Origin: Schinkia azotoformans LMG 9581
GTDB taxonomy: Bacteria > Bacillota > Bacilli > Bacillales > Bacillaceae_J
DNA length: 61,323 nt
NCBI RefSeq assembly: GCF_000307855.1
Contig: NZ_AJLR01000121.1
Span: 1 to 61,323 of the forward strand
Direction: 5' to 3'
Position 1 is the stretch's first letter; every line of letters starts with the position of its first letter. The notes beneath the pieces were generated by a model, which worked only from the letters and a program-made list of their open reading frames with translations, had not been told where the DNA came from and did not search any database. Made by a program: the position numbers and the translations under genes. Shown in pieces: positions 1-7,550 of the stretch.

Positions 1-504
1 TTAATGGGGGCTTGACCACATGCACTTTGACATAGTTGCTTTTATTTTCTCTACAAGGTATTGAAATCCGTATAATAGCAAAGAATCAATAAATAATAGA
101 AGAGACAATTGAAGCTTTTTCATACGAACCAATGATGCTATTCCCCATTTTGTCAGCCACTTATCCACTAATACAAATACGAAAATTGTATCAACAATTA
201 AATTTAGTGTTAAATACCGATAAAATTTTCCATAAGTAAATTTAAGAATCCACATGGAACCAATCATAAACGGCCCCCATACAAAAGGGAATGAGCCTGA
301 TAATTTAGGATGGAATTTTTCATACCACCACCACCAAGTTCTTTTTTTTGCAACAGAATTTTCCCATCTTGTGAGTAAAGCAATAAATATACCTGTTGGG
401 AAAAATCGTTTGACTGCATTTTTCCCCATTAAGGGAAGTGTGAGCCATAAAAATACCATCATCAAAAGTAATATTAGTTTGTTGTATTTCATTAATTTCA
501 CCAT
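1..504 (-). CDS. hypothetical multi-pass membrane protein
   Basis: 167 residues, family not recognised. Hydrophobic stretches suggest four to five membrane segments: near residues 9-27, a second near the 'FFPTGIFIALL' stretch, one at the 'FVWGPFMIGSMWIL' stretch, one at 'LTLNLIVDTIFVFVLV' and one at the C-terminus. A run of four tryptophans follows a basic patch (KKRTWWWWYEK), probably at the membrane interface. The ATG at 504 was chosen over an upstream in-frame extension because GGAGGGGTG lies just ahead of it. The stop codon is exactly at the window edge. No neighbour gives a functional clue. Confidence 0.6.
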   Translation of the reverse strand: MVKLMKYNKLILLLMMVFLWLTLPLMGKNAVKRFFPTGIFIALLTRWENSVAKKRTWWWWYEKFHPKLSGSFPFVWGPFMIGSMWILKFTYGKFYRYLTLNLIVDTIFVFVLVDKWLTKWGIASLVRMKKLQLSLLLFIDSLLLYGFQYLVEKIKATMSKCMWSSPH

Positions 505-873
505 TTTCACCCCTCCAATATATCCCATAAAGATAATATCCCCTAGAAAGAAAAATCTATGATAGGCAAAAATACAAATGTCCGAAGTTATTGATATATC
601 TAACCTGGATGTTAGAATCATAATGTTGTCAGGGTTTGTATTGGAGAGAAAATTATTTCTACTAAAACCTTCAATCCATTCGAAGATTATTTGTTTAAAT
701 AATCAGAGTAATTAGCGATATTTAATGAAAAACTTAATGATAGGCTTTCTTGCCACTCAGGAGGTAAGAAAAAGTGGCATTCACTTCCAAAAATATCTTT
801 ATCAATTGGATAAACTTAATAGCTTGAACCATGAAAATATACGCAAAACCCAATGGAAAGGGGCCGGTGAATA
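505..873. other. intergenic stretch, nothing recognised
   Basis: A+T-rich spacer between two divergent genes. Short open stretches are present but none has a convincing ribosome-binding site or family resemblance. No clear terminator, operator or RNA gene was seen. Confidence 0.4.
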
Positions 874-1284
874 ATGGAATTAAAATTAACTCCATACTTT
901 ATGATGGATGGAAATGCAAAGGATGCTATTCAATTTTATGAAAAAGCATTAGATGCCAAGGTTGTTACCATCCAAACTTATGGGGAGGTGCTTCCAACTT
1001 GCCCTTCAGCTATAAAGGGGCATGTAGCGCATGCAATGTTAAAAGTTGGTGAATCTGTACTATTGTTTTCCGATACTCCGGGTCCGGTGATTGAAAAGGG
1101 GAATCAATTAATGATTAGCATTTCTACCAAAACAAAAGAAAGATCAAAACAAATATTTGAGACCTTGCAGCAAGGTGGAAAAGTCAATCAACTACTAGAG
1201 GAAACTCCATTCAGCCCGGCTTTCGGAAATGTAACAGATAAATTTGGAATCACTTTTCAAGTTGTAACTGAAAGAGAATATTAA
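874..1284 (+). CDS. VOC (glyoxalase/bleomycin-resistance fold) PhnB-like protein
   Basis: 136 residues, the usual length for PhnB/YjdN-like members of the vicinal-oxygen-chelate superfamily. The N-terminus matches the family pattern: PYFMMDGNAKDAIQFYEKAL, then a central GHVAHAMLKVGESVLLFSD segment and a C-terminal beta-strand pair ending FGITFQVV. VOC proteins bind a metal and act on small molecules, but this subgroup has no agreed substrate. It stands alone, with a terminator-like hairpin about 100 nt downstream. A cytosolic enzyme or binding protein is inferred; the exact function is unknown. Confidence 0.8.
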   Translation: MELKLTPYFMMDGNAKDAIQFYEKALDAKVVTIQTYGEVLPTCPSAIKGHVAHAMLKVGESVLLFSDTPGPVIEKGNQLMISISTKTKERSKQIFETLQQGGKVNQLLEETPFSPAFGNVTDKFGITFQVVTEREY

Positions 1285-1791
1285 TTGACTAATACTAGGG
1301 TAGGCTGCATTTATGGATATGGATGCAGATATTTAACTGTTGAACGATCAATCAGTTTTTTTGATCAAAAATCAATATGAATTAGGGCTGAATCCAATAA
1401 TGGTCCAGCCCTTTCTCCAATATCCTCTTGATGTAACTTCTAAAACCAGTAGTCTAAGCTATTTATTTACAGCTTAATACTATGGAAGATGAACTAAGCA
1501 ATAACTAATCTTTACATAACTATGTTATTACCTACGATATTTTTGCAAAATTTAGGAGGATAAATCCACTACTTTCACCATAAACCTCACCACATAATCA
1601 TTTAAATTATAAAACCAAATCAACGAACTCACCATATTTCTTTAGCAGGATTAAATTACTTGTGAATTATTTTTCTTAAATGAAACGGTGGTAGTTTAGT
1701 AAAATAAGTAATAACCCGACAAAATGGTGCATGGAATGTCGGACTGACACATTCAGCTTCAGTTATTCTGTTGATGAAAGGAGGTCATTTA
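1285..1791. other. intergenic stretch with one terminator-like hairpin
   Basis: About 500 bases without a supported gene. The only structure noted is a hairpin at 1384-1412, where AGGGCTG pairs with CAGCCCT. It is followed by a short pyrimidine run and could end transcription of the VOC gene. The rest is A+T-rich with no recognisable element. Confidence 0.4.
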
Positions 1792-2664
1792 ATGGATTTG
1801 CTAAAGAGCATGAATGATGCAATGGGGCATATTGAGGATAACCTCACTAACAAAATAGACTTCAAAGTGGTGGCAAGAATCGCTCATTGTTCCGAATATC
1901 ATTTTACAAGAATGTTTTCTTTTCTTGCAGGAATAACATTATCAGAATACATTCGCCGTAGACGATTAAGCTTGGCGGCATTCGAGCTTACAAATAGTAA
2001 TTTAAAGATAATTGATATTGCGGTTAAATATGGATATAATTCACCAGACTCTTTTACTAAAGCTTTTCATAATTTTCATGGTGTAACACCATCAGAAGCA
2101 AGGAATAACGGCCAGCAATTAAAAGCCTTTCCACCAATGACCTTCCAATTATCAATTAAGGGAGGAAATGAAATGAATTACCGAATTGAACAAAAAGAGG
2201 GATTTAATATAGTTGGCATTATGAAAAGAGTTCCAATTATTTTTGAAGGGGAAAACCCGGAAATTACAGCGATGTGGAAATCCTTGACGATGGAAAAAAT
2301 AGAACAATTAAAAAAGCTTTCCAATGTTGAACCAGTAGGGATTATTCAAGCATCAACAAACTTTTCTGAAGGACGTATGGAAGAAAAAGGAGAGCTTGAT
2401 CAGTATATAGGAGTGGCAACAACACAAGGATGCCATGAAAACTTTTCAAAACTTGAAGTTCTTGCCTTAACTTGGGCGATATTTGAATCAAACGGACCTT
2501 TTCCTACTACACTACAGGAAACTTGGGGAAGGATTTATTCTGAGTGGTTTCCATCTTCCAATTATCAAGTAGCAAAAGGACCAGAAATCTTGTCGATTAA
2601 AACCCAAGATTTAACTTCATCATCTGTGACAAGTGAAATTTGGATTCCGGTTTTTAAAAGGTAG
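1792..2664 (+). CDS. AraC-family transcriptional regulator with GyrI-like effector domain
   Basis: 290 residues. The N-terminal ~105 residues form a double helix-turn-helix AraC/XylS domain; the second helix pair contains [19 protein letters not shown] and ends at the family's GVTPSEAR. The C-terminal half, from about residue 130, looks like a GyrI-like/SOUL-type effector-binding domain ([16 protein letters not shown] at its start), as in Rob-type regulators that sense small hydrophobic ligands. The ATG at 1792 follows AAAGGAGGTC at a good distance; an in-frame upstream start would place the binding site inside the gene. The target is unknown. Confidence 0.85.
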   Translation: MDLLKSMNDAMGHIEDNLTNKIDFKVVARIAHCSEYHFTRMFSFLAGITLSEYIRRRRLSLAAFELTNSNLKIIDIAVKYGYNSPDSFTKAFHNFHGVTPSEARNNGQQLKAFPPMTFQLSIKGGNEMNYRIEQKEGFNIVGIMKRVPIIFEGENPEITAMWKSLTMEKIEQLKKLSNVEPVGIIQASTNFSEGRMEEKGELDQYIGVATTQGCHENFSKLEVLALTWAIFESNGPFPTTLQETWGRIYSEWFPSSNYQVAKGPEILSIKTQDLTSSSVTSEIWIPVFKR

Positions 2665-2670
2665 TAAAAT

Positions 2671-2704
2671 AAAACGAGACGCAGGGTCTGTGTCCCGTTT
2701 TCAT
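2671..2704 (+). terminator. hairpin after the AraC gene
   Basis: AAAACGAGAC pairs with GTCCCGTTTT with one mismatch, and the right arm itself supplies the T-rich tail. It begins seven bases after the regulator's stop codon. Confidence 0.6.
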
Positions 2705-2801
2705 TGCTATCCTCGCAATTTTGCTGGGATGAAATAAGGTTGTACTGGAAGTGGGAAAACCCGTGATGGAAGAATCATAAATTGATGATGAGAAAAGTTT
2801 G

Positions 2802-2849
2802 TACAACAGCACTGGTGAATATTATTCATCAGTGCTGTTGTAATTTTTG
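2802..2849 (+). terminator. long hairpin with T-run, no gene upstream
   Basis: A 19-bp stem (left arm 2802-2820, right arm 2824-2842) has one G-T position and a 3-base loop, followed by ATTTTT. The region 2665-3057 holds no other supported feature, so this strong terminator-like structure has no obvious gene to serve. Confidence 0.6.
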
Positions 2850-3057
2850 GATGAATTTTTTCTCTCCTTCTGTCTTGTTTTAGATTCCACAATTTAAAAA
2901 GATTTATACAAAATGATTTGTGTGAAGTAAGTAACAATTGAAGCAAGATTATGATTATCTACCCAGCGTTTCAAGTCGCTATTGAATATGATTTAAGAAA
3001 ATAGAAAATGCTAATAAGTAGTAATAGTCACCTAATCTGGAGGGGATATTCTTGGAA

Positions 3058-3550
3058 ATGCGGATGGAGCAATGGCTCCTAGTGGCTATGTGGCTATTCG
3101 GCTTGATTGGCCTGATTTTTTTATTCCACGTAAAGATCGGCGTAAGGGATTCTTGGCATTCATGGTGTTTCAAGCAATCATCTGGCTTTGCGATATATCT
3201 TCCTTTACATATGGTTTGTTAAGTGCTCCTATACGAGTGCTCCTAAAAGCGACAGATCTCTCCATTACAATCAATTATGTTTTTAAATTAGTATACGTAG
3301 TGGCAACAGTAATTCTTTTTTTCATACCCAAAAATAAAATTTGACTTGCTGTAGTGGCCTTTTTGTTCAATCGGGTTATTTTATTGGATTTAGTACAGTA
3401 TTGACTACTATTGAGGTCATGCTCGAAAAATATACAGATCTAATTAAGTACATACACTGGGCTTGATATATTTCTTGGATTACAATCTGTATTTCATTAT
3501 TTATAGTGTGTTTATTTTGTGTCTGGTTTTTCGCAAAGGGGAATTCTTAA
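3058..3550 (+). pseudogene. decayed CBO0543-like membrane protein gene
   Basis: Three reading frames have to be joined to recover one protein. It opens as a hydrophobic segment (MRMEQWLLVAMWLFGLIGL) after a GGAGGGG ribosome-binding site at 3039-3045. It shifts frame near 3110-3130 into a segment with PRKDRRKGFLAF and SAPIRVLLKATDLSITINY, stops at a TGA at 3342-3344, and continues in another frame (EVMLEKYTDLIKYIHW). It then meets an in-frame TGA at 3464-3466 before a final hydrophobic tail ending at 3550. The reconstructed length and pattern match the CBO0543-type four-TM proteins common in Bacillus. At least three lesions argue against a sequencing slip. The family name is from memory. Confidence 0.65.
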
Positions 3551-3582
3551 GCATAAATGTGCAAATCATGTCCGAAAAAATG

Positions 3583-3617
3583 TGGAAACCCCGGGTTGTG
3601 ATTCCCGGGGTTCTACG
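3583..3617 (-). terminator. terminator of the DUF1540 gene
   Basis: Read on the minus strand, AACCCCGGG pairs with CCCGGGGTT directly after the stop codon of the small gene, and a run of T residues follows. Confidence 0.75.
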
Positions 3618-3773
3618 TTAACCTTGTGGTTCAAATGTTTGACAATCAGTTTCTTTTTGAGAAGATGCTTCTTTCCCATGGTGGCTTACTACATAAATGG
3701 ATTCGGCTGCACACTTGTTTCCATTTGCCCAGTACGTACAGTTACTTACTTCACATAACACGTCTTGTGCCAT
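3618..3773 (-). CDS. small Cys-rich DUF1540 protein
   Basis: 51 residues beginning MAQDVLCEVSNCTYWANGNK. Four cysteines (C7, C12, C21, C44) sit in the CxxxxC...C...C arrangement typical of DUF1540, with a conserved IYVVSHHGKEAS centre and a C-terminal ETDCQTFEP. DUF1540 proteins are small and probably metal-binding; their role is not established. AAAGGAGATG precedes the ATG at a normal distance and a strong terminator follows, so the gene looks intact and monocistronic. It is divergent from the Fur-boxed gene at 4001, but no Fur box sits at its own start. Confidence 0.85.
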   Translation of the reverse strand: MAQDVLCEVSNCTYWANGNKCAAESIYVVSHHGKEASSQKETDCQTFEPQG

Positions 3774-3881
3774 TCAAAAACATCTCCTTTAGAAATAAAT
3801 TTGGTCGTACAAAAATATCATAACCAAATAAAAAAGTAGATATTCGAAAGGGCACACCTTACCATTATTTTATAGTATGAA

Positions 3882-3896
3882 TGATTTTCATTCTCA
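3882..3896 (+). promoter_or_regulatory. candidate Fur box 1
   Basis: TGATTTTCATTCTCA matches the 7-1-7 Fur consensus (TGATAAT-N-ATTATCA) at 11 of 14 positions. It lies upstream of the stronger box at 3932. Confidence 0.6.
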
Positions 3897-3925
3897 ATAT
3901 ACATATAATCGAAAAAAAGTTCTAT

Positions 3926-3954
3926 TTGACCTGATAATGATTCTCATATACAAT
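3926..3954 (+). promoter_or_regulatory. sigma-A promoter with embedded Fur box
   Basis: TTGACC (3926-3931) and TACAAT (3949-3954) are 17 bases apart. The spacer contains TGATAATGATTCTCA (3932-3946), a 13/14 match to the Fur 7-1-7 motif. Fur-iron bound here would occlude RNA polymerase, so the downstream gene should be induced in low iron. A third, weaker box follows at 3970-3984. Confidence 0.8.
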
Positions 3955-3969
3955 CAAGTTAAGTGATAT

Positions 3970-3984
3970 TGAGACTTATTCTCA
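3970..3984 (+). promoter_or_regulatory. candidate Fur box 3
   Basis: TGAGACTTATTCTCA has 11 of 14 matches to the Fur consensus. It lies just before the ribosome-binding site of the gene at 4001, downstream of the promoter. Confidence 0.5.
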
Positions 3985-4000
3985 ACAAGGAGGATGCTTC

Positions 4001-4465
4001 ATGACATACAAAATAAATGGTTTTATTGATATCCATTCCATTCTTACAAACGAAAGAAAACTCGGTGGTGTCATCGAAGCTAGCGTGATTAGATTACGTA
4101 CTGGTGAAGAATATAATAATCCTGTTATCACAAACATTGACTTTTTTGGTGGGACCTTCTATTCATTAGGTTTTATTGCTGATAATGGAGATCATATGAT
4201 TGTAAATGTTAGTGATATAAGCAAAATTACGGAGCCGACTCATAAAAAAATTCACGAGATGAATAATAAAGTGTATAAAGCGGAAAAGCTAAGTGAAAAA
4301 AACAGCTACCTTAAGAAATTATGTGATTTAAATAAAGGCGTCTATATCAAAACGTTTATAAATGAAGTGAAACTCCTTGTTGAGGATATTGGGGTAGAAA
4401 ACATTAATAAGGAAATTGATATTGATTTTTTACAAAAGAATAAGAAGATCGTTAAAATTGCTTAA
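4001..4465 (+). CDS. hypothetical Fur-regulated protein
   Basis: 154 residues, family not recognised. The N-terminal ~85 residues look like a small beta-rich domain (alternating hydrophobics with GGVIEASVIRLRTG and FFGGTFYSLGFIADNG). The C-terminal ~70 residues are charged and helical (KKIHEMNNKVYKAEKLSEKN), with only one cysteine. No signal peptide or membrane segment is evident, so it is probably cytosolic. AAGGAGG precedes the ATG at seven bases. The promoter carries a Fur box inside its spacer, so expression in iron limitation is inferred. Position next to an iron-storage encapsulin operon suggests a role in iron handling, but nothing in the sequence shows an activity. Confidence 0.75.
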   Translation: MTYKINGFIDIHSILTNERKLGGVIEASVIRLRTGEEYNNPVITNIDFFGGTFYSLGFIADNGDHMIVNVSDISKITEPTHKKIHEMNNKVYKAEKLSEKNSYLKKLCDLNKGVYIKTFINEVKLLVEDIGVENINKEIDIDFLQKNKKIVKIA

Positions 4466-4479
4466 AATAGCTAAAGAAT

Positions 4480-4521
4480 AGAGGTAAATAGACCGTGATT
4501 TAATCTAATTACCTCTTTTTT
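4480..4521 (+). terminator. terminator between convergent genes
   Basis: AGAGGTAAATAGA (4480-4492) pairs with TCTAATTACCTCT (4504-4516), followed by a T-run on the plus strand. It ends the gene at 4001 and lies just beyond the encapsulin stop codon on the other strand. Confidence 0.8.
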
Positions 4522-4528
4522 AATTCTT

Positions 4529-5377
4529 TTATGATTTTGGATCCTCAAGGGTACAAATAGCACTGGGTCGTTTTATTCTTGGAACGATGGTTTCATAAAT
4601 TCGGAAAATATGGTTCATTTGTTCTTCATCCATATAGGCAACATCAAAATCTTCGGAAATGGCTAAATCAACATTCTGTTTTCCGGTTGCAATCAGGATA
4701 CCGGCGTCACCTTTTATAACAGGCGATTGGAATACCCCGTCGGTAACGATCTCACGAATATGTTCAATCTCCAGCACGTTAGTCCCTTGGTGAACACGAT
4801 GCATTAAAGCATATAATTGCGGCGCAACGATTAACGCATAAGGACCGGTATGCCCCATTTGCAGAAGCTTATTTCTCGCATCTACAATATCTTGAAAGGC
4901 ATGGCCTGACTTCATCCAATCGCCACGGATGTGAGTAATTCTGCCTTTTACATTCATTAACCCGCTAATGTTAAATTCCTTTGAACCGTTAATAATTAAG
5001 TCATCCTCTAATAACGCAAGCTGTGTTGCCGCATTGGCTGCTGTGGAAAAATCAACGTTAATGTTAAGCGTTTTAGCATGGGCGATATCTCTCCAAAACA
5101 ACTTAAAATCTTTATATAAAAGTGGAATCGTTAAATTTTCGCGTTTTACAGGGTCTGAAACCTCTAATGAATCACCATGTAGACTAATGGAGCCAAGGTC
5201 ATTTTCTTCATATACATCATTCATAATGGACTGTATTCCGCTTCCAAGCGGGCCATAAATATCCAAAATACGTCTTCCGATTAATGTTCTTCTAGCATGA
5301 TTTATTACTGTTTCCTGCAGGTCATTCCATTCACCATCTGAAAGTGGTGCATCTGGATAACGTGAACTATAACTCAT
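4529..5377 (-). CDS. family 1 encapsulin shell protein (IMEF type)
   Basis: 282 residues, the length of the Quasibacillus thermotolerans encapsulin, which forms a large T=4 iron-storage shell. The fold is HK97 phage-capsid-like. The sequence follows that homologue closely as I remember it: N-terminal YPDAPLSD and RRTLIGRRILDIYGPLG, central IDFS/VDFSTAANAA and GSKEFNISGLMNVKGR, then AFQDIVDARNKLLQMGHTGPYAL, NVLEIEHIREI and a terminal IKRPSAICTLEDP. The shell self-assembles in the cytosol and packages cargo carrying a C-terminal peptide. It is the second gene of an operon, 20 nt after the cargo gene, with AAAGGAGATAAAG before its ATG. The promoter lies upstream of the cargo gene. Confidence 0.95.
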   Translation of the reverse strand: MSYSSRYPDAPLSDGEWNDLQETVINHARRTLIGRRILDIYGPLGSGIQSIMNDVYEENDLGSISLHGDSLEVSDPVKRENLTIPLLYKDFKLFWRDIAHAKTLNINVDFSTAANAATQLALLEDDLIINGSKEFNISGLMNVKGRITHIRGDWMKSGHAFQDIVDARNKLLQMGHTGPYALIVAPQLYALMHRVHQGTNVLEIEHIREIVTDGVFQSPVIKGDAGILIATGKQNVDLAISEDFDVAYMDEEQMNHIFRIYETIVPRIKRPSAICTLEDPKS

Positions 5378-5397
5378 TTTTTCTTTATCTCCTTTTA

Positions 5398-5991
5398 TTA
5401 ATTATATTTTAAGCTTCCAACTGTAAGCTTTTTTTTCCCAGGAATGATTGGTTTTTCGTTCATGATTGTATGTTCGTTGGAGAATTTCCCTAGCTTCAAA
5501 TGATCTCCAACATGTTCTTTTTCATCGGTCGGAACGGATCCGGCACGATTGGCAGCCCCACCATATGCTTCGTTTAAAGTATTTAATAGTACTTTAATTC
5601 TTTTATAATCTGCTTCTGCCATTTTCCGCATTGACCTTAATGTTTCACCATGCTCTCCTGTCGAGTCGTCATAGAGAGCTAAATCTAAATGCTCCTCAAA
5701 ATTATGTAATCCAAATTTTTCAAGACTAATATCCTGCAATAAATGAATAAATTCCAGATTATCAATCGATTGATCTTCCTTGTTATTAACGTAGTGGTTA
5801 ACCCTTGGAAGTAAATCTTTTAGACGGTCTAGACGTTGTTCCTCCTCCTCATAAATATGGTGCCAGTATAAATGCTGGTATTCATCGTTTGCTCCTTCTA
5901 TTTTTGGCTGTAGCATATTCATAAATGTTGTGACAGCCTCTTCTGTTCGAATAAATAGTTCTTCTAGTTCTTTAATAGCTTCATTGGTCAT
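5398..5991 (-). CDS. IMEF ferritin-like encapsulin cargo protein
   Basis: 197 residues. Residues ~1-145 are a helical ferritin-like domain rich in Glu/His that could bind iron (EELFIRTEEAV, HHIYEEEEQRLD, EKFGLHNFEEHLD). Residues ~146-185 are a flexible linker. The C-terminus (189-197) is LTVGSLKYN, carrying the TVGSL core of known IMEF cargo-loading peptides. IMEF (iron-mineralizing encapsulin-associated Firmicute) proteins oxidise and mineralise iron inside the shell. The gene precedes its shell gene by 20 nt. AAGGGG lies eight bases before its ATG. No ferredoxin gene of the kind described in some IMEF operons is present. Confidence 0.93.
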   Translation of the reverse strand: MTNEAIKELEELFIRTEEAVTTFMNMLQPKIEGANDEYQHLYWHHIYEEEEQRLDRLKDLLPRVNHYVNNKEDQSIDNLEFIHLLQDISLEKFGLHNFEEHLDLALYDDSTGEHGETLRSMRKMAEADYKRIKVLLNTLNEAYGGAANRAGSVPTDEKEHVGDHLKLGKFSNEHTIMNEKPIIPGKKKLTVGSLKYN

Positions 5992-6016
5992 TCTTTCAAC
6001 CCCTTAAAGTAGTACT

Positions 6017-6022
6017 ATTATA
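6017..6022 (-). promoter_or_regulatory. candidate -10 element of the encapsulin operon
   Basis: On the minus strand TATAAT lies about 26 bases before the IMEF start codon. The matching -35 is poor (TTTATG region near 6040-6045), so the promoter is weak or needs an activator. The nearest Fur boxes lie 85 or more bases further upstream. Confidence 0.4.
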
Positions 6023-6106
6023 AGGTTGACAGCAAAAGTCATAAATATACTCAATTGGAGTGAATTCCTAGATAAAATTAGGATTAATTAAGAAAATAAA
6101 TCTAAT

Positions 6107-6121
6107 TGAAAATTATTCTCA
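6107..6121 (+). promoter_or_regulatory. Fur box upstream of the DUF2325 gene
   Basis: TGAAAATTATTCTCA matches the Fur 7-1-7 motif at 12 of 14 positions. It lies just upstream of the promoter at 6128 and in the region shared with the divergent encapsulin operon. Confidence 0.7.
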
Positions 6122-6127
6122 ATATTA

Positions 6128-6157
6128 TTGACAAAGAGAATCATTCTCAATTAATAT
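6128..6157 (+). promoter_or_regulatory. promoter with embedded Fur box
   Basis: TTGACA (6128-6133) is followed at 17-18 bases by TTAATA/TAATAT. The spacer contains AGAGAATCATTCTCA (6135-6149), a Fur-like box. The arrangement mirrors the one at 3926-3954 on the other side of the encapsulin operon. Confidence 0.7.
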
Positions 6158-6193
6158 ATAGTTAATAATAACGGCAAAATGGAGGTAGAAGAT

Positions 6194-6490
6194 ATGGCAA
6201 ATTTAATGATTGTTGGTGCGGATCACTTAGGCAATATTACAGAGAAATTATTGAATTGCGGGGTAACAAATATAATACATATGGACGGTCGAAAAGATAA
6301 TATGACAAAACGTAATATTCCAAGTTACGTAGATGTCATTTTTGTGATGACAGATTATATTAACCATAATCTCGCAAAAGTGATCAAGCAAAAAGCAAAA
6401 AGTCAGGAGGTTCCAACATACTTTGTTAAACGTTCGTGGTGTTCCATTTTTCAAGCGATACAGCAATGTGAAGTGTTGACAAAGAAATAG
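6194..6490 (+). CDS. DUF2325 protein, Fur-regulated
   Basis: 98 residues. It starts MANLMIVGADHLGNITEKL and continues through IIHMDGRKDNMTKRNIPSYVDVIFVMTDYINHNLA to a conserved PTYFVKRSW, the DUF2325 pattern: a small Rossmann-like domain seen alone or fused in Firmicutes. No enzymatic role is established. The ATG at 6194 was chosen because GGAGGT lies seven bases before it. Two Fur boxes at its promoter indicate induction in low iron. It is divergent from the encapsulin/IMEF operon, so a role in iron homeostasis is inferred. Confidence 0.85.
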   Translation: MANLMIVGADHLGNITEKLLNCGVTNIIHMDGRKDNMTKRNIPSYVDVIFVMTDYINHNLAKVIKQKAKSQEVPTYFVKRSWCSIFQAIQQCEVLTKK

Positions 6491-6525
6491 TGTCCATTCA
6501 GAAAGTATTTCTGCGTGGACACTAT
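6487..6525. terminator. hairpin between DUF2325 and the zinc-lipoprotein gene
   Basis: ATAGTGTCCA (6487-6496) pairs perfectly with TGGACACTAT (6516-6525), with a further inner CAGAAA/TTTCTG pairing. The left arm overlaps the DUF2325 stop codon. There is no T-run on the plus strand, so it may work mainly as a convergent barrier. Confidence 0.6.
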
Positions 6526-6533
6526 CATTAATA

Positions 6534-7493
6534 TTATTCTAATGTTTTTTTCAGAGTTTCAATATTTTTTTCCATAAGGGAAAAGTAGTCTTCATTGTTT
6601 TTAATATCTTCTTCGGTTAAGACTGAAAGGTTATGAATACGTAAAACATCTGCATCGATTTCATTTTTAATAATCTCCGCAACCTTTGGAGTAACGTTTT
6701 GTTCAAAAATAATATATTTTATTTTACTTGCTTTGGCGTTATCAATAATCTCTTGTAATTGGTGCTGGGAAGGTTCATTTGTAGAAGAAAGTCCGGTAAT
6801 TGAAATCTGTTTAATACCATACCTTTTCTCCCAATAACCATATCCGGCATGGGAAACTAAAATTTTCGGTGATTCTTTTCCTTTTATTAGTTCTTCAAAG
6901 CTTCCGTTTAATTGTTCTAATTGCATTTTTAAAGTATTGAAATTAGCATTAAAATCTTCTGTTGCTTCTGGTTTTAATTCTATTAAGCTATCTTTAATGT
7001 TTTCCGCTAATTTTATCGCTAATATTGGGTCAATCCAGACATGTGGATCGACGTCCCCATGGTTATGAATATCCGCATGTCCAGCAGTATGTTCTTCTTC
7101 ATCGGCGGCAATCATTGTAATACCATTTGATGCTTCGACCATTTTTACATTTTCATCTTTGAGCGCTTCAGCAATTTTTTTTGCATAAGGTTCCATAATC
7201 TCGCTAGAAAAAATAAACTCGTCACCGTCTGCAATCTCAATCATTGTTTTTGTTGTTGGTTCGTACGTATGGGCATTTATTCCTGGAGGAATAATAGTTG
7301 TTACGTCCACATGCGAGCCTCCAATTTTCTTTGTGAAATCTTCTAATGGAAACAACGTTGTATAAACTTTAAGAGTATCATCAGTAGTTGGATCATTTTC
7401 AGCCTGGTCTATTTCATTTGGCTTTTGACTGCATCCTGTTATAAATACGCTAACTAATATAAACAAAATAAAAAGTCCGATTGTTTTTTTCAC
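6534..7493 (-). CDS. znuA: ZnuA/AdcA-like zinc-binding lipoprotein
   Basis: 319 residues. A lipoprotein signal ends in ITGC, with the lipid-bearing Cys at residue 21. The rest is the metal-binding cluster A-I fold of ABC importers for zinc or manganese. Likely metal ligands lie in NAHTYEPT, DPHVWIDP, VSHAGYGYW and the late acidic/His region. A His-rich loop (HTAGHADIHNHG) before DPHVW is typical of zinc-specific members. No ATPase or permease gene is adjacent, so it must use transporter parts encoded elsewhere. Two Zur-type operators precede it, supporting zinc rather than manganese. Expression under zinc shortage is inferred. Confidence 0.9.
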   Translation of the reverse strand: MKKTIGLFILFILVSVFITGCSQKPNEIDQAENDPTTDDTLKVYTTLFPLEDFTKKIGGSHVDVTTIIPPGINAHTYEPTTKTMIEIADGDEFIFSSEIMEPYAKKIAEALKDENVKMVEASNGITMIAADEEEHTAGHADIHNHGDVDPHVWIDPILAIKLAENIKDSLIELKPEATEDFNANFNTLKMQLEQLNGSFEELIKGKESPKILVSHAGYGYWEKRYGIKQISITGLSSTNEPSQHQLQEIIDNAKASKIKYIIFEQNVTPKVAEIIKNEIDADVLRIHNLSVLTEEDIKNNEDYFSLMEKNIETLKKTLE

Positions 7494-7527
7494 ATTTTTA
7501 CCCCCTTTTATACCCTTTGTAATTATA

Positions 7528-7542
7528 TCGTAATTATTACGA
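7528..7542 (-). promoter_or_regulatory. Zur box (proximal)
   Basis: TCGTAATTATTACGA is a perfect palindrome identical to the core of the B. subtilis Zur operator. It is 35 bases ahead of the zinc-lipoprotein start codon. Confidence 0.85.
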
Positions 7543-7550
7543 TTTGCAAG

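Noticed and set aside
2665-3057. Gene remnant between the AraC gene and the pseudogene
   Set aside because: Short open stretches hint at a decayed gene but no family pattern could be sustained across them.
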